DNA of 36,814 nt from a virus: IMG/VR virus record IMGVR_UViG_3300042868_003804, positions 1-36,814 of that record. The stretch is one strand, 5' to 3'. Of this stretch, positions 21,114 through 29,044 are shown one piece after another; within the stretch, counting starts at the first letter, position 1, and each line of letters begins with the position of its first letter. The notes beneath the pieces were generated by a model, which worked only from the letters and a program-made list of their open reading frames with translations, did not search any database and was not told the DNA's origin. The position numbers and the translations under genes were made by a program.

Positions 21114-22063
21114 TATTTTTCCCCTTTCAAAAGGAAGGTACGTGTTTGTACTTCTTTGATGTATTGCTTAGCAAGGTCAGGGTGGGCAAGACGTAGTGCT
21201 TTGGAGTCAAATGATTCCCGCTTCTGTCCCTTCCACGTAGCAACCGTGACACCATTCAATATAGCGGTGTCGGCTTCACCCAACAACTCGCAAAACTCTG
21301 CTTTTAATTCATCTTCTAATTGCTTATACGACGCAAGTTCATTACGAACATGACGCAACCGTTGGATCAAGTCACCACTATCGCTAGGTAGCTCGACGGT
21401 GCGGGACACAGGACGTTGATACCTGGTCTGGATAGTTTCATATGACCACTTAACACCTGATGGTGTCATGCCCAGTTCAACACTGTTCAACCACTCGGTC
21501 ACGGCTTCGATATGTTCAGCTACTTCTTCTTCAGTGATGACCTGCTCCACCAATGTGAGGCGCAAGGTGTTGTCGAAGATTGCCCACGTGACACGTTTAG
21601 CATCAGCACAAATGTATTGAGTGATGCCCTGGATACGCCAATAGTCAGGCAGAGTACCTGAATACTCACGGCTTGTGGTCTTGACTTCGAGGATGTGGCG
21701 TGTCTCTTCGTTCCATCCGTCAAGGGTGGAGATGAGATGGCATCCGTTGTCTGTGTCGTAACAGAACAGTTCCTTTGGTGTTTCAAATTCAACACCGATC
21801 CTGTCGCCAGCCCACGAGATGATGGTGTCTTCGAGGCGGTTGCCTGTCTCCATTGCCGCATTGGGGGTGATGGGGCTAGGTGCCACGCCTGATAGTTGTT
21901 CAGCTGCGTAGTGGTCTTTCTTTACGAAAGGATGCAGACCATAGATAGCTGCTGCGGCTGAGGCTGAGATGCGTCGGTTGCCTTGGGCATCCATGTAACG
22001 TTGATCTAGCCATGCTTGTGAACCATGTGGTTCTTTGTGGATACGGTAACGATTGAAAGTCAT
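21113..22063 (-). CDS. YqaJ/lambda-Exo-type recombination exonuclease, 316 aa
   Basis: A PD-(D/E)XK 5'-3' exonuclease partner of the ERF protein. The N-terminal HGSQAWLDQRYMD and SASAAAAIYGLHPF match the viral recombinase domain. Glu78 (GNRLED), Asp115 (STLDGW) and Glu126-x-Lys128 (LEVKTT) form the metal site, and the QGITQY motif at 145-150 supports the family. The C-terminal part is helical. It is first in the operon behind the promoter at 22102-22130. Confidence 0.92.
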   Translation of the reverse strand: MTFNRYRIHKEPHGSQAWLDQRYMDAQGNRRISASAAAAIYGLHPFVKKDHYAAEQLSGVAPSPITPNAAMETGNRLEDTIISWAGDRIGVEFETPKELFCYDTDNGCHLISTLDGWNEETRHILEVKTTSREYSGTLPDYWRIQGITQYICADAKRVTWAIFDNTLRLTLVEQVITEEEVAEHIEAVTEWLNSVELGMTPSGVKWSYETIQTRYQRPVSRTVELPSDSGDLIQRLRHVRNELASYKQLEDELKAEFCELLGEADTAILNGVTVATWKGQKRESFDSKALRLAHPDLAKQYIKEVQTRTFLLKGEK

Positions 22064-22082
22064 TTAACTTCCCCTTCTCTGT

Positions 22083-22096
22083 GTAACAGTTGTTAC
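22083..22096. promoter_or_regulatory. Palindromic operator candidate
   Basis: GTAACA-GT-TGTTAC is a near-perfect dyad located just downstream of the -10 box of the leftward promoter and upstream of the exonuclease ATG. The position would let a bound dimer block transcription start or elongation. The ribbon-helix-helix protein of the same operon is a plausible ligand. Confidence 0.55.
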
Positions 22097-22101
22097 GTTG
22101 C

Positions 22102-22130
22102 ACCGTACAGGAGGGGTGTGTCAAAGTCAA
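22102..22130 (-). promoter_or_regulatory. Leftward promoter of the recombination operon (TTGACT-17-TACGGT)
   Basis: On the minus strand TTGACT (22125-22130) and TACGGT (22102-22107) are 17 bp apart. The -10 shares TACG with both early promoters. It overlaps the 3' end of the 22127-22411 gene and directs transcription into exonuclease, ERF, SSB and WhiB genes. Confidence 0.7.
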
Positions 22131-22411
22131 GAAGAAAGTAAAAGTATCTTTCTGACCATAGCTACGGGGATATAAAACAAGTTGATACCTTCACCATCGT
22201 GAATACTTTGTAGCAGTGTTATGTGGTTTTCTTTAGAGCCAGGATCACCAACAGGCACAAGGAACCCTACTGATTGCACCAGGACTTCGCCATCGTCTTC
22301 TACTTCATCAAGTGTTAGCCAGCCAGCGTCACCACCACACGCATCAGCCCAATAGATAAGAGCCATTGGATACGCAGGTGGGTCTAGCTCAATCGTCTGT
22401 AGGTTCGTCAA
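22127..22411 (-). CDS. Hypothetical protein, 94 aa
   Basis: A beta-rich acidic protein with ALIYWADACGGDAGWLTLDEVEDDGEV, a GFLVPVGDPGSK turn and a C-terminal YIPVAMVRKILLLSS. The core looks like a small sensor or antirestriction-size fold, but I recognise none. I place the start at a TTG with AGGGGG upstream (22411). An ATG at 22369 is the alternative. It overlaps the zinc-ribbon gene and ends within the recombination promoter. Confidence 0.6.
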   Translation of the reverse strand: MTNLQTIELDPPAYPMALIYWADACGGDAGWLTLDEVEDDGEVLVQSVGFLVPVGDPGSKENHITLLQSIHDGEGINLFYIPVAMVRKILLLSS

Positions 22412-22514
22412 GTGGTTCCCCCTCGGTGCGACATTCAACACAGTAACGACCTGTTTGCGACAGCCAAATTTGTCCACAACTAGGACACATGAATAGGTTA
22501 CGAAAGTTGGTCAT
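22389..22514 (-). CDS. Zinc-ribbon protein, 41 aa
   Basis: A 41-codon frame starting MTNFRNLFMCPSCGQIW with a second pair CVECRTEG, giving C-x2-C ... C-x2-C spaced as in a minimal zinc ribbon. The acidic tail EGEPLDEPTDD ends inside the next gene. Too short for confident family placement. Confidence 0.65.
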   Translation of the reverse strand: MTNFRNLFMCPSCGQIWLSQTGRYCVECRTEGEPLDEPTDD

Positions 22515-22534
22515 GTTTCAATCTTAGTTGAAGA

Positions 22535-22669
22535 TTAAGCTGCCTTGTTTTGCTTGTGTTGCAAGGCTTCTAACTGTTGTACAGCACGGAAGAATTGATC
22601 CTGTTGCGTGATAGGAACATGGATTTTAGATAGAAAATACAGGAGTGTTTCGATGGTTTCGCTTGTCAT
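22535..22669 (-). CDS. Small helical protein, 44 aa
   Basis: MTSETIETLLYFLSKIHVPI continues into a helix rich in Gln (TQQDQFFRAVQQLEALQHKQ). Only a weak ribosome site precedes the ATG. Phage genes of this size and style sit beside lysis genes. Function unknown. Start and stop are clear, but the gene call rests on composition and operon position. Confidence 0.5.
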   Translation of the reverse strand: MTSETIETLLYFLSKIHVPITQQDQFFRAVQQLEALQHKQNKAA

Positions 22670-22690
22670 AGGACTCACGACAGTATCAGA

Positions 22691-22921
22691 TTATCGGGGT
22701 CTAGTTACGTGGTCTTCAACTATAGTTAAACGATTCTCGATACGGTCAACAGCATCACGCAAAGAAGAACCGCCATTGTTTTTCATGTTCATTTCAACAG
22801 TGGTGATTGCGTTATCTAGTCGTTGTCCCCACCGAAAAAGAGGTCTAACAACACTACGATAGATAACACCGATAGAAACAATAGACCCAGCAATTGAAGC
22901 AAGAACACTAACTACCGTCAT
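22691..22921 (-). CDS. Membrane-anchored coiled-coil protein (DUF2746-like), holin candidate, 76 aa
   Basis: An N-terminal membrane segment (VVSVLASIAGSIVSIGVIY) is followed by RPLFRWGQRLDNAI and a soluble helix with NNGGSSLRDAVDRIENRL, the pattern of DUF2746 proteins found in actinobacteriophage lysis regions. The ATG overlaps the peptidase stop (ATGA). Position next to the endolysin suggests a holin or spanin-like partner. That role is inferred. Confidence 0.7.
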   Translation of the reverse strand: MTVVSVLASIAGSIVSIGVIYRSVVRPLFRWGQRLDNAITTVEMNMKNNGGSSLRDAVDRIENRLTIVEDHVTRPR

Positions 22922-23487
22922 TTCCCATCACACCATTGCCAGTGCCAGTGTTCAAACTCAGGCGACTTCATGTTGTCCCCTTGAAGATAGAACCCAAAAG
23001 CAGGTGCGTTCTCACACATCCAATTAAAGCCCTTCTTGTCGGATGCTAAGCCAACGATGTTGCCACCCTTGCCTTCTGTTGCCAGGTCAATAGCAAGACC
23101 CCAGCCGTGGTTAGAACCCGACTTGCCTGTTGGGTCTGGTGCAGCTGATGGTGCTTTACCTTTTTTAAGAATCCATGTTTTGTTGTCAAACTTGCGGGTG
23201 ACTGTCTTCGGCTTACCGAGGCGTGGGTCGTTAGGTTTGGCTACTTCATAGCGATCCATGAACATGGCGAACTGTCCGTCATAGGAACGGTAGTCACCGA
23301 TATTGCGGAGATGTACACCAGCCGCCATTGCTACGTCATACATTTTGTTGAACGCTTCGGCTGCTTCTTTATACATTTTGCCGCCAGTTTTGACACGGAC
23401 AAGGAGGTTCTTGTCAAGTCGACCATTGATTTGACCTTTCAAACCTGCTGGTACTACTAACTTTTTATATGGGAGTGTCTTTGACAT
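22918..23487 (-). CDS. M15-family (VanY-type) peptidoglycan peptidase, endolysin, 189 aa
   Basis: A zinc D,D-carboxypeptidase/L-Ala-D-Glu endopeptidase-like lysin. SNHGWGLAID at 125-134 carries the S-x-H-x-x-G-x-A-x-D zinc motif (His127, Asp134) and EHWHWQW at 179-185 the E-x-W-H catalytic/zinc motif. The N-terminal part (VRVKTGGKMYKEAAEAFNKM and GDYRSYDGQ) is typical of phage members. No signal peptide, so release would need a holin. Two or three small membrane genes flank it. Confidence 0.92.
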   Translation of the reverse strand: MSKTLPYKKLVVPAGLKGQINGRLDKNLLVRVKTGGKMYKEAAEAFNKMYDVAMAAGVHLRNIGDYRSYDGQFAMFMDRYEVAKPNDPRLGKPKTVTRKFDNKTWILKKGKAPSAAPDPTGKSGSNHGWGLAIDLATEGKGGNIVGLASDKKGFNWMCENAPAFGFYLQGDNMKSPEFEHWHWQWCDGK

Positions 23488-23489
23488 TT

Positions 23490-23672
23490 TTATTCTTCTT
23501 CTATCCCAATACCAGCAGCGATGGCAAGGATGTTAATAGCGAAAGCAACTGCGCTAATGTATAGAGCCTTGTCTAGCGTGTCGCCAGACAGGGTGATAAG
23601 CATAAGTCCAGTGCTGGTCAACCATAGTGACAAGCTGATGATAGCTCCTAGATATTTACGCATAGGTTGCAC
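23490..23672 (-). CDS. Small two-helix membrane protein, holin candidate, 60 aa
   Basis: Two hydrophobic segments (LGAIISLSLWLTSTGLMLITL and ALYISAVAFAINILAIAAGIG) separated by a short polar loop, with a basic N-terminus and acidic C-terminal EEE, a class II holin-like layout. GTG at 23672 or ATG at 23663 can start it. Directly upstream of the peptidase gene. Confidence 0.75.
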   Translation of the reverse strand: MQPMRKYLGAIISLSLWLTSTGLMLITLSGDTLDKALYISAVAFAINILAIAAGIGIEEE

Positions 23673-23676
23673 TTTA

Positions 23677-24705
23677 TCACTTTCGTTTAGTTGGGATAAC
23701 CATGAGGGATGTCATAATTGTGATGGCGATTAAGGCTCGGCGGGTGCTGACGGGGACTGTGGAACCGATAGGGACGTAGGTGTCTACTGCCCCTCCGAAT
23801 ACGTTGACTGATGCTTCAAAGGATTCTCGAACTTCTGTTGGTGCATCTTGTACGGCTGACACCAGCTGCACTAACTCGGTATCAGATAGATCATCTAGGA
23901 CTAAAGCATCGAAGACTTGGGTTGCTTCTTCAGGGGTGATGGTAGCTAATGCTTCAGGGTCGGTAGCCAGAGCCACTGCTTCTTCAGGGCTTACTACAGG
24001 AGGGACTACGATTGGTGGTGTAGTTGTGGAGGTAGTAGATGTACTTGTTGTTGTGGGTGCCAGCGTTGATGTTGTCGTGGTTGGCACGGTTGATGGAGGC
24101 ACAGTTGTTTGAGGAATGGGAACAGTAGATGTGGTGGTTGTTGGCAACACTGTGGTTGTTGTGGGCGTTTCTGTTGTGGTGGTTGTAGATGTTGAAGTGG
24201 TTGTTGGGGGCAGTGTCGTGGTCGTGGTTGTGGTTGTTGTGGTGGTGGTAGACGTAGTAGAAGTCGTCGAAGTAGTCGTCGTTGGCTCCTCAGTGGTAGA
24301 TGTGGTGTTGGCTGGTTGCCCATTGAAACTCAACTCGTACCGTTCGTTCCAACCAGGGCTACTACGCCAAACATCAGCCTGATAACAGCACGTACCTGCC
24401 CGCAGGCGGTACCGACCAGGCTGTACTTCTATAGAGATGTTGGATTGCAACCCGTAAAAGTCATCGTTAGTTACTAACTCAACACCTTGCTCGTTGTATA
24501 GCCACAGTTGAGGGTCAGAGTTAAACCCGTCAACCATGTACGTCCGTGCCTGGAACTGTGTTGGCTCGGTGTATTCAAACCAGTAATCAGTGATCCCAGT
24601 GATAATTGGATTTTCTGCACTAGCACTAGATGCCAGAAACAGAATGGAAAGTACAACCCCTACAAGGGCGTAACGGCTACCCCTTTTTGCCGAAGGCTGC
24701 TGCAA
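23677..24705 (-). CDS. Secreted Thr-rich, membrane-anchored surface protein, 342 aa
   Basis: A signal peptide (about residues 1-30, ending SASA) precedes a roughly 100-residue beta-rich domain with a CC pair (RAGTCCYQADVW). A long Thr/Pro-rich mucin-like stretch with dozens of Thr follows (about 130-240). The C-terminal acidic helical domain (EEAVALATDPEALATITPEE) leads to a hydrophobic segment and basic tail PTKRK, so the end would stay in the membrane. TTG start at 24705 overlaps the holin-like gene. The layout resembles actinobacterial surface proteins with glycosylatable Thr linkers. It may alter the infected cell envelope or receptor access. Confidence 0.8.
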   Translation of the reverse strand: MQQPSAKRGSRYALVGVVLSILFLASSASAENPIITGITDYWFEYTEPTQFQARTYMVDGFNSDPQLWLYNEQGVELVTNDDFYGLQSNISIEVQPGRYRLRAGTCCYQADVWRSSPGWNERYELSFNGQPANTTSTTEEPTTTTSTTSTTSTTTTTTTTTTTTLPPTTTSTSTTTTTETPTTTTVLPTTTTSTVPIPQTTVPPSTVPTTTTSTLAPTTTSTSTTSTTTPPIVVPPVVSPEEAVALATDPEALATITPEEATQVFDALVLDDLSDTELVQLVSAVQDAPTEVRESFEASVNVFGGAVDTYVPIGSTVPVSTRRALIAITIMTSLMVIPTKRK

Positions 24706-24904
24706 CTTCTTCTTTAGTAAGGGTGCCGTCTTCAGACCATGAACGAAGCAACGCTTCAGTTACTTTACCTGCGGCTACAACACCTGCGATAGCTGCCGAC
24801 TTCCAGAGTTCAACACCAAAGATTGCGCCACCTGCTACAGCTGCGAGTGCGGATGATCCGAATACCCCAAAGATTCGAAGAACGAGTGTTTGTAGTTTTA
24901 TCAT
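24677..24904 (-). CDS. Holin-like membrane protein, 75 aa
   Basis: MIKLQTLVLRIFGVFGSSAL continues into an Ala/Gly-rich hydrophobic segment (AAVAGGAIFGVELWKSAAIAGVVAAG), then a soluble helix EEVAAAFGKKG. Size and hydropathy fit a small phage holin or membrane-associated lysis protein. ATG at 24904 has AAAGGA upstream and overlaps the preceding stop (ATGA). Confidence 0.75.
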   Translation of the reverse strand: MIKLQTLVLRIFGVFGSSALAAVAGGAIFGVELWKSAAIAGVVAAGKVTEALLRSWSEDGTLTKEEVAAAFGKKG

Positions 24905-25197
24905 GGGTTTTCCTTTGGTATCCATCGGCAGGTTTGTTCGTCAAAGTCTACATCATCCCGATTACATGGGGCTATGAAGGCATCCCGTTGTGGGTCGTAG
25001 GTGAACCCTGGACCTGCGTAGTTTTTGCGGAAGGTGCCGTTGTATGAGGTTTGTAGGTAGGTTCCTTCACCGAACTGTTGACAAAAGGCTTGACCTATGG
25101 CTTCGGATTCGTTGCCGTTGGCATCCATGATGTCGTCGTTTCCGATGACGATGACTCTGATGACTGTGTTGTTTTCTAGTTGTGCAAAATGTGCCAT
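24901..25197 (-). CDS. Conserved phage structural-type protein, 98 aa
   Basis: Starts MAHFAQLENNTVIRVIVIGN and contains QTSYNGTFRKNYAGPGFTYD followed by FIAPCNRDD and a C-terminal TCRWIPKE. This layout, MAHFA...QTSYNG-x-RKNYAG-x-G-TYD...DAFI-P..., is widespread among cyano- and pelagiphages and some actinophages and usually sits among tail or fibre genes. Its exact role is not established. Confidence 0.85.
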   Translation of the reverse strand: MAHFAQLENNTVIRVIVIGNDDIMDANGNESEAIGQAFCQQFGEGTYLQTSYNGTFRKNYAGPGFTYDPQRDAFIAPCNRDDVDFDEQTCRWIPKENP

Positions 25198-25199
25198 GT

Positions 25200-26189
25200 T
25201 TACGGTCCGTAGTATCTGAATTGTGCGTAGCCTGAACCACCAGGAAGTCCACCAAATCCCCAGTCAATTCCTGCTCCGCCTTGTCCTGTGTTTGCTGGTC
25301 CAGCCGTTGTCGGAGTTCCATCGGTAGTATCACCATCACCGCCACCGCCGCCACCGTATCCGCTAACTCCTGCGCCGCCGTTGCCGCCAACTGAGGTACT
25401 AGGAGCGTCATTACCTGCACCACCTGCACCTGCACCACCACCACCTGCAAATCCGTTTTGAAGTCCACCAATGTTTCCGTTACCTGAGTCACCAGCCCTG
25501 TTGCCAATGCCTGAACCGTATGCGTATCCACCAGGGTTAGCAGTGACAGTAGTGGTGCCAGCAATGCTTGATGCAGTAGCAGCAGGAGAATTATATGCTG
25601 AACCACCAGCACCGATAGTAACAACAACACTAGACCCAACAGAGATAGAAGCAGAAGTAGTAACGGCTCCTCCGCCACCACCGCCACCGCTGAAATCACT
25701 AGCAGCACCAGCAGCACCACCACCTACAACAAGCAAATCTTGAATAGAAGTAATAGCCAAACCGTTAGTGCCTGATGTTGGGCGTGGGTTAGACCAAGTG
25801 CTAGAACTATTAAAAGTTTCGTACGCCTTCAACGAATAAGTAGTGAACGAACCACCAATAGAACTGGTTGTTACAAACCCGCTAGAGTTTGTGACCCTAA
25901 AACGAACATAATAAACAGTGCCATTAGACAACCCCGTGGCGTTGTAAGTACAAGCCGTACTGGTCGCACCTTGCGCAATGGTTGCGTTAGTGGAAGCAGT
26001 AAAAAAAGCCGAGTTGCCAGAAGCAAACGACGCTGAAGTGGAATACTGAAACTGAACGGAAGTAATGTTGCGATTACCTGTTGTGTTTACAGTCGCATTA
26101 AAGACAGCAGTGTCTTGGTTGTAATTAGTTGTAGACCCAATCGTTAAAGTGGGGGCTACAACTCCGCCAGAAGAAGCACCAAGAAGCAT
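25200..26189 (-). CDS. Glycine-rich fibre/adhesin protein A, 329 aa
   Basis: The N-terminal part (about 10-120) has Ig/fibronectin-like strands (TLTIGSTTNYNQDTAVFNAT, YYVRFRVTNSSG). The C-terminal part is a glycine-rich domain (LLVVGGGAAG, GGGGGGG, then many GG-x-G turns) ending QFRYYGP. Such glycine-rich domains form receptor-binding tips on phage tail fibres, by analogy to T4-like gp38-type adhesins. ATG at 26189 overlaps the upstream stop (TAATG). A paralogue with the same layout lies at 32129-33124. Confidence 0.8.
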   Translation of the reverse strand: MLLGASSGGVVAPTLTIGSTTNYNQDTAVFNATVNTTGNRNITSVQFQYSTSASFASGNSAFFTASTNATIAQGATSTACTYNATGLSNGTVYYVRFRVTNSSGFVTTSSIGGSFTTYSLKAYETFNSSSTWSNPRPTSGTNGLAITSIQDLLVVGGGAAGAASDFSGGGGGGGAVTTSASISVGSSVVVTIGAGGSAYNSPAATASSIAGTTTVTANPGGYAYGSGIGNRAGDSGNGNIGGLQNGFAGGGGAGAGGAGNDAPSTSVGGNGGAGVSGYGGGGGGDGDTTDGTPTTAGPANTGQGGAGIDWGFGGLPGGSGYAQFRYYGP

Positions 26190-27184
26190 TAGGCTACGGT
26201 GTCTCCAGTTAACACCCATTCAGTGTCAGAAATTTTAATCAAAGAAGCAACGGAATACTGAGTTCGTAGTTTCAAACCGTTAGCAGAACGCACAGTAACC
26301 GCACCAGCGCCAGTAGCACCTTCAATTGTTACCTGTCCAGCACCATAGTTGACCACGGTAATAACAGCACCATCAGTAAAATCAATAGAAGAAGTAGGAA
26401 CCGTCAAGGTCATGGCGGTTGCTTTATCGCATTGCATCGTACAGTTAGCATCAACCAAAGCAAGAGTAAAACTATCTGTCTTAGATGTCAGCGTAGGGGC
26501 TGCAAGTTTGGGGGAAGTAACAGCCGCATCAGCAAGATCGCCAGCAACAATAGTTGCATCAAGAATCTTTGCACTAGTGACAGCACCAGTAGTGAGATCA
26601 CCAGCCACAATAGAGTTAGACAAAGCTAGTTTACTGTAAGCAATAGCAGCAGACGAATTAACATCAGCATTGACAATAGCGTCATTAGCAATCTTGGCTG
26701 AAGTCACAGCTGAATCAGCAATACCAGCCTCAACAATTTGTCCCCACTTGAAACCGTTAGTAGCCGTACTGTCAGCCTGCAACACGTGAGTGTTAGTACC
26801 AACACCAAGACGGTTAATAGACGAACCATCAGTGCCAATAAGATCACCCTTGGTGGTCATCACAGAAGCAATCAAGTTAGCTTCGTCAGCTTCGTCAGCA
26901 GAAAACACAGGGTAGATAGCTGCACTAGCACTATGAGCCGCCGCAGAGGTATCATCTTGCGCTCTAACAACAGTCAATGTCACCCCAGAAATAGCTGTTA
27001 CCTTGACCTTTTCTTCCTTTGAAGTGCCAGGGTCAACAACACAATAATATGGGAAAGTAGTAGACCATCCAGTTACCGTGTCTACAATAAATGTAACGTC
27101 CGTAGTTGTATTTGAACCAGGGTTGTTGGTTAGCACAGCCTGAGCTGGTGCGCCTTTATATCCTTTTCGTACTGGTAAAGCCAT
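26189..27184 (-). CDS. Tail-fibre carrier protein A, 331 aa
   Basis: The N-terminal 100 residues look like a beta-sandwich attachment domain (DVTFIVDTVTGWST, VTLTVVRAQDDTSA). The central part repeats short A-x-I-A-x-x-A-I/L-type units (GIADSAVTSAKIANDAIVNA; VAGDLTTGAVTSAKILDATI) typical of trimeric fibre shafts. The C-terminal module ends [20 protein letters not shown]...GDTVA and is shared with the collagen-like protein. Coupled to the glycine-rich gene by TAATG. Confidence 0.8.
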   Translation of the reverse strand: MALPVRKGYKGAPAQAVLTNNPGSNTTTDVTFIVDTVTGWSTTFPYYCVVDPGTSKEEKVKVTAISGVTLTVVRAQDDTSAAAHSASAAIYPVFSADEADEANLIASVMTTKGDLIGTDGSSINRLGVGTNTHVLQADSTATNGFKWGQIVEAGIADSAVTSAKIANDAIVNADVNSSAAIAYSKLALSNSIVAGDLTTGAVTSAKILDATIVAGDLADAAVTSPKLAAPTLTSKTDSFTLALVDANCTMQCDKATAMTLTVPTSSIDFTDGAVITVVNYGAGQVTIEGATGAGAVTVRSANGLKLRTQYSVASLIKISDTEWVLTGDTVA

Positions 27185-27193
27185 TATATTCTC

Positions 27194-29041
27194 CTAGTTT
27201 TCTACAGATCGCATTGTAACAGTAGCCGTACCATCCCAAGACCAGGTGTTCCCTGTGCTGTCTGTGGGTTGCCATTCGACATCTTCAGCAATGACACTAT
27301 ATGAACTGGTGCCTAACTGGAGGGTAATGATGCGAGGGTTGCGGATAAGGTTATTTAGGTTATCTAGTTCTACTTCGGGATCCATATAAATGTCACGGTC
27401 ACGAGGACGAATCTTGGTGTGGAGAAGGACAGGGATAGAGAATACTTCTGACCTGAACGGGGCTGCGTAGGCTCGTGCCATCCAACGAGTAACTATGGGG
27501 CTGTCGGTTAATTTAACAGTTCCTTTAGTTAGTACAAGTTTGAAATCAGCTTCAATGGTTTTTGTGTCGGTGCCTTGATAAGTATGTTCAATCCCACTTT
27601 GGTCAGAGAATGTGCCAAGAGAAGCATAAGCAGAATGGTCGTTAGATATAGAAGCCGCAACAGACCCAAGTAGCGGTTCGGTACGGACATCAAATTTAGC
27701 TACGAACTTACGGTCTGGGATACCCCAACGGTGTGTGCCAAACTCTATTTCTCCTGATGGGACAACAGTTGTTGTGTCTTCACCAATAACACCAACACCG
27801 TTGATAGAGAACACCCGTTTAGAATCAAACGTAACAACACTTTGTACTACCCCCGTGTTTGTATACATTAGGTCAGTAGCGAAAGCGGGGGTGTTTGGGC
27901 TTGTGTTAACAGACAAATCTAGACGACCTAAACCGCTGGAAGTGCCGTCGTAGTTTGTCCAAGTGAACCAAACAAAGCGTCCATCGCCAGTGAAATCGTT
28001 TACCGAACCCGATGTTGGGATAATGGAACCGAGAAGTAGGTTCCCTGATGCGTCTGTGGTAGCCATACGGATACCTTTGTTTGTGCCAATAAATATGAAT
28101 CCAAGATACGAGTCAATGCTTGAAACTATTTCCCCATAAGGTAATTGCCCTGCTACAGAACAGTCATCTAAAGCGGTACCGTCAGCTTTTAATGTTGTTT
28201 TGTAGATGAGGCTTACATCGCCTGCGAACCCAGCTATATAGATGAAGCCGTTACCGCCTGCGCTACCAGCGAAACGCATGGCTGCGTTACGGTTTGTGTG
28301 TACTGTGTTACCGCCACCTGATGTGCTTACATCCATGATGATGTTTGCTTGGGTCCCGATGATACGTCCGTTGGCGTAAGCCAAAGAAGTGAAAGTGTGG
28401 GAGCCTGTTGTGTGGGAAGAAATGCTTGTACCAGCACTGTCATGCACATGAACACTGTCAGTGGCGTAGCCAATAAACACTCTTGTACCGTCAGAACATA
28501 ATGACTCAATATCTTTGGCTTGCGCACCCGTAGAAATGGTTGTCCAGCTGCCACTGCCCGTGCTGGCACGTTTCAAAGATTGCCCGTCAGCAACATAAAT
28601 GTATCCACCAGCAACACACATCAGTTGTTTGGCAGCGGTAGTTGGTGCGCCTGAACCAACATTCAATGCTGTGGTGTTCAGCAAAGAAATCTGTCCTTTG
28701 ATCCAAGGGTTGATACCTTTAGACTTGTAAAACATGTAGTCCTTGGCTTCGGCAGTGTCTGCATACTGTTGACCAGCACCAAGATGCCACGAGTCCTGCC
28801 CTCTGCGCCACAAACCACCAGGGTTAATAGCTGCCTCACCAGGTGCAGTCGAAGTGTCTTGCGAATCACGGACACGCTGCTCATGGCTACGCACATACCT
28901 GCCTGATTTCATATCAATCAGATACGGACGACCATTAATAGCAACAGGGTAAACAGATGGGACAACATTGGTTTGTGCCGTACCCGAATAAAACGCAGGA
29001 GAATCAAAAAATGGGATACTGAACGTGGGTGCTGCGACCAC
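27194..29041 (-). CDS. Beta-rich tail protein, 615 aa
   Basis: Long beta-rich protein with repeated G-x-x-Y/F-x-x-x strand patterns (GGYIYVADGQ, DGTRVFIGYATDSVHVHD, GFIFIGTNKGIRMATTD, GRFVWFTWTN), consistent with a beta-propeller or tail-tubular fold. The N-terminus resembles a virion attachment domain, and the C-terminal part (IRPRDRDIYMDPEVELDNLN) is conserved-looking in phage distal tail proteins. GTG start at 29041, three bases after the adaptor stop. Adjacent to the adaptor gene as in podoviruses with gp11/gp12-like pairs. A baseplate or hub protein is an alternative. Confidence 0.7.
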   Translation of the reverse strand: MVAAPTFSIPFFDSPAFYSGTAQTNVVPSVYPVAINGRPYLIDMKSGRYVRSHEQRVRDSQDTSTAPGEAAINPGGLWRRGQDSWHLGAGQQYADTAEAKDYMFYKSKGINPWIKGQISLLNTTALNVGSGAPTTAAKQLMCVAGGYIYVADGQSLKRASTGSGSWTTISTGAQAKDIESLCSDGTRVFIGYATDSVHVHDSAGTSISSHTTGSHTFTSLAYANGRIIGTQANIIMDVSTSGGGNTVHTNRNAAMRFAGSAGGNGFIYIAGFAGDVSLIYKTTLKADGTALDDCSVAGQLPYGEIVSSIDSYLGFIFIGTNKGIRMATTDASGNLLLGSIIPTSGSVNDFTGDGRFVWFTWTNYDGTSSGLGRLDLSVNTSPNTPAFATDLMYTNTGVVQSVVTFDSKRVFSINGVGVIGEDTTTVVPSGEIEFGTHRWGIPDRKFVAKFDVRTEPLLGSVAASISNDHSAYASLGTFSDQSGIEHTYQGTDTKTIEADFKLVLTKGTVKLTDSPIVTRWMARAYAAPFRSEVFSIPVLLHTKIRPRDRDIYMDPEVELDNLNNLIRNPRIITLQLGTSSYSVIAEDVEWQPTDSTGNTWSWDGTATVTMRSVEN

Positions 29042-29044
29042 GAC

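Noticed and set aside
22466-22480. TTGTCCACA, a DnaA-box match
   Set aside because: Single match inside a coding region, no cluster; also a weak match next to parS (11742-11750) is not enough to claim DnaA binding.
23780-24382. Antisense Val/Ser-rich frames
   Set aside because: Produced by the Thr-codon repeats of the secreted protein on the other strand.
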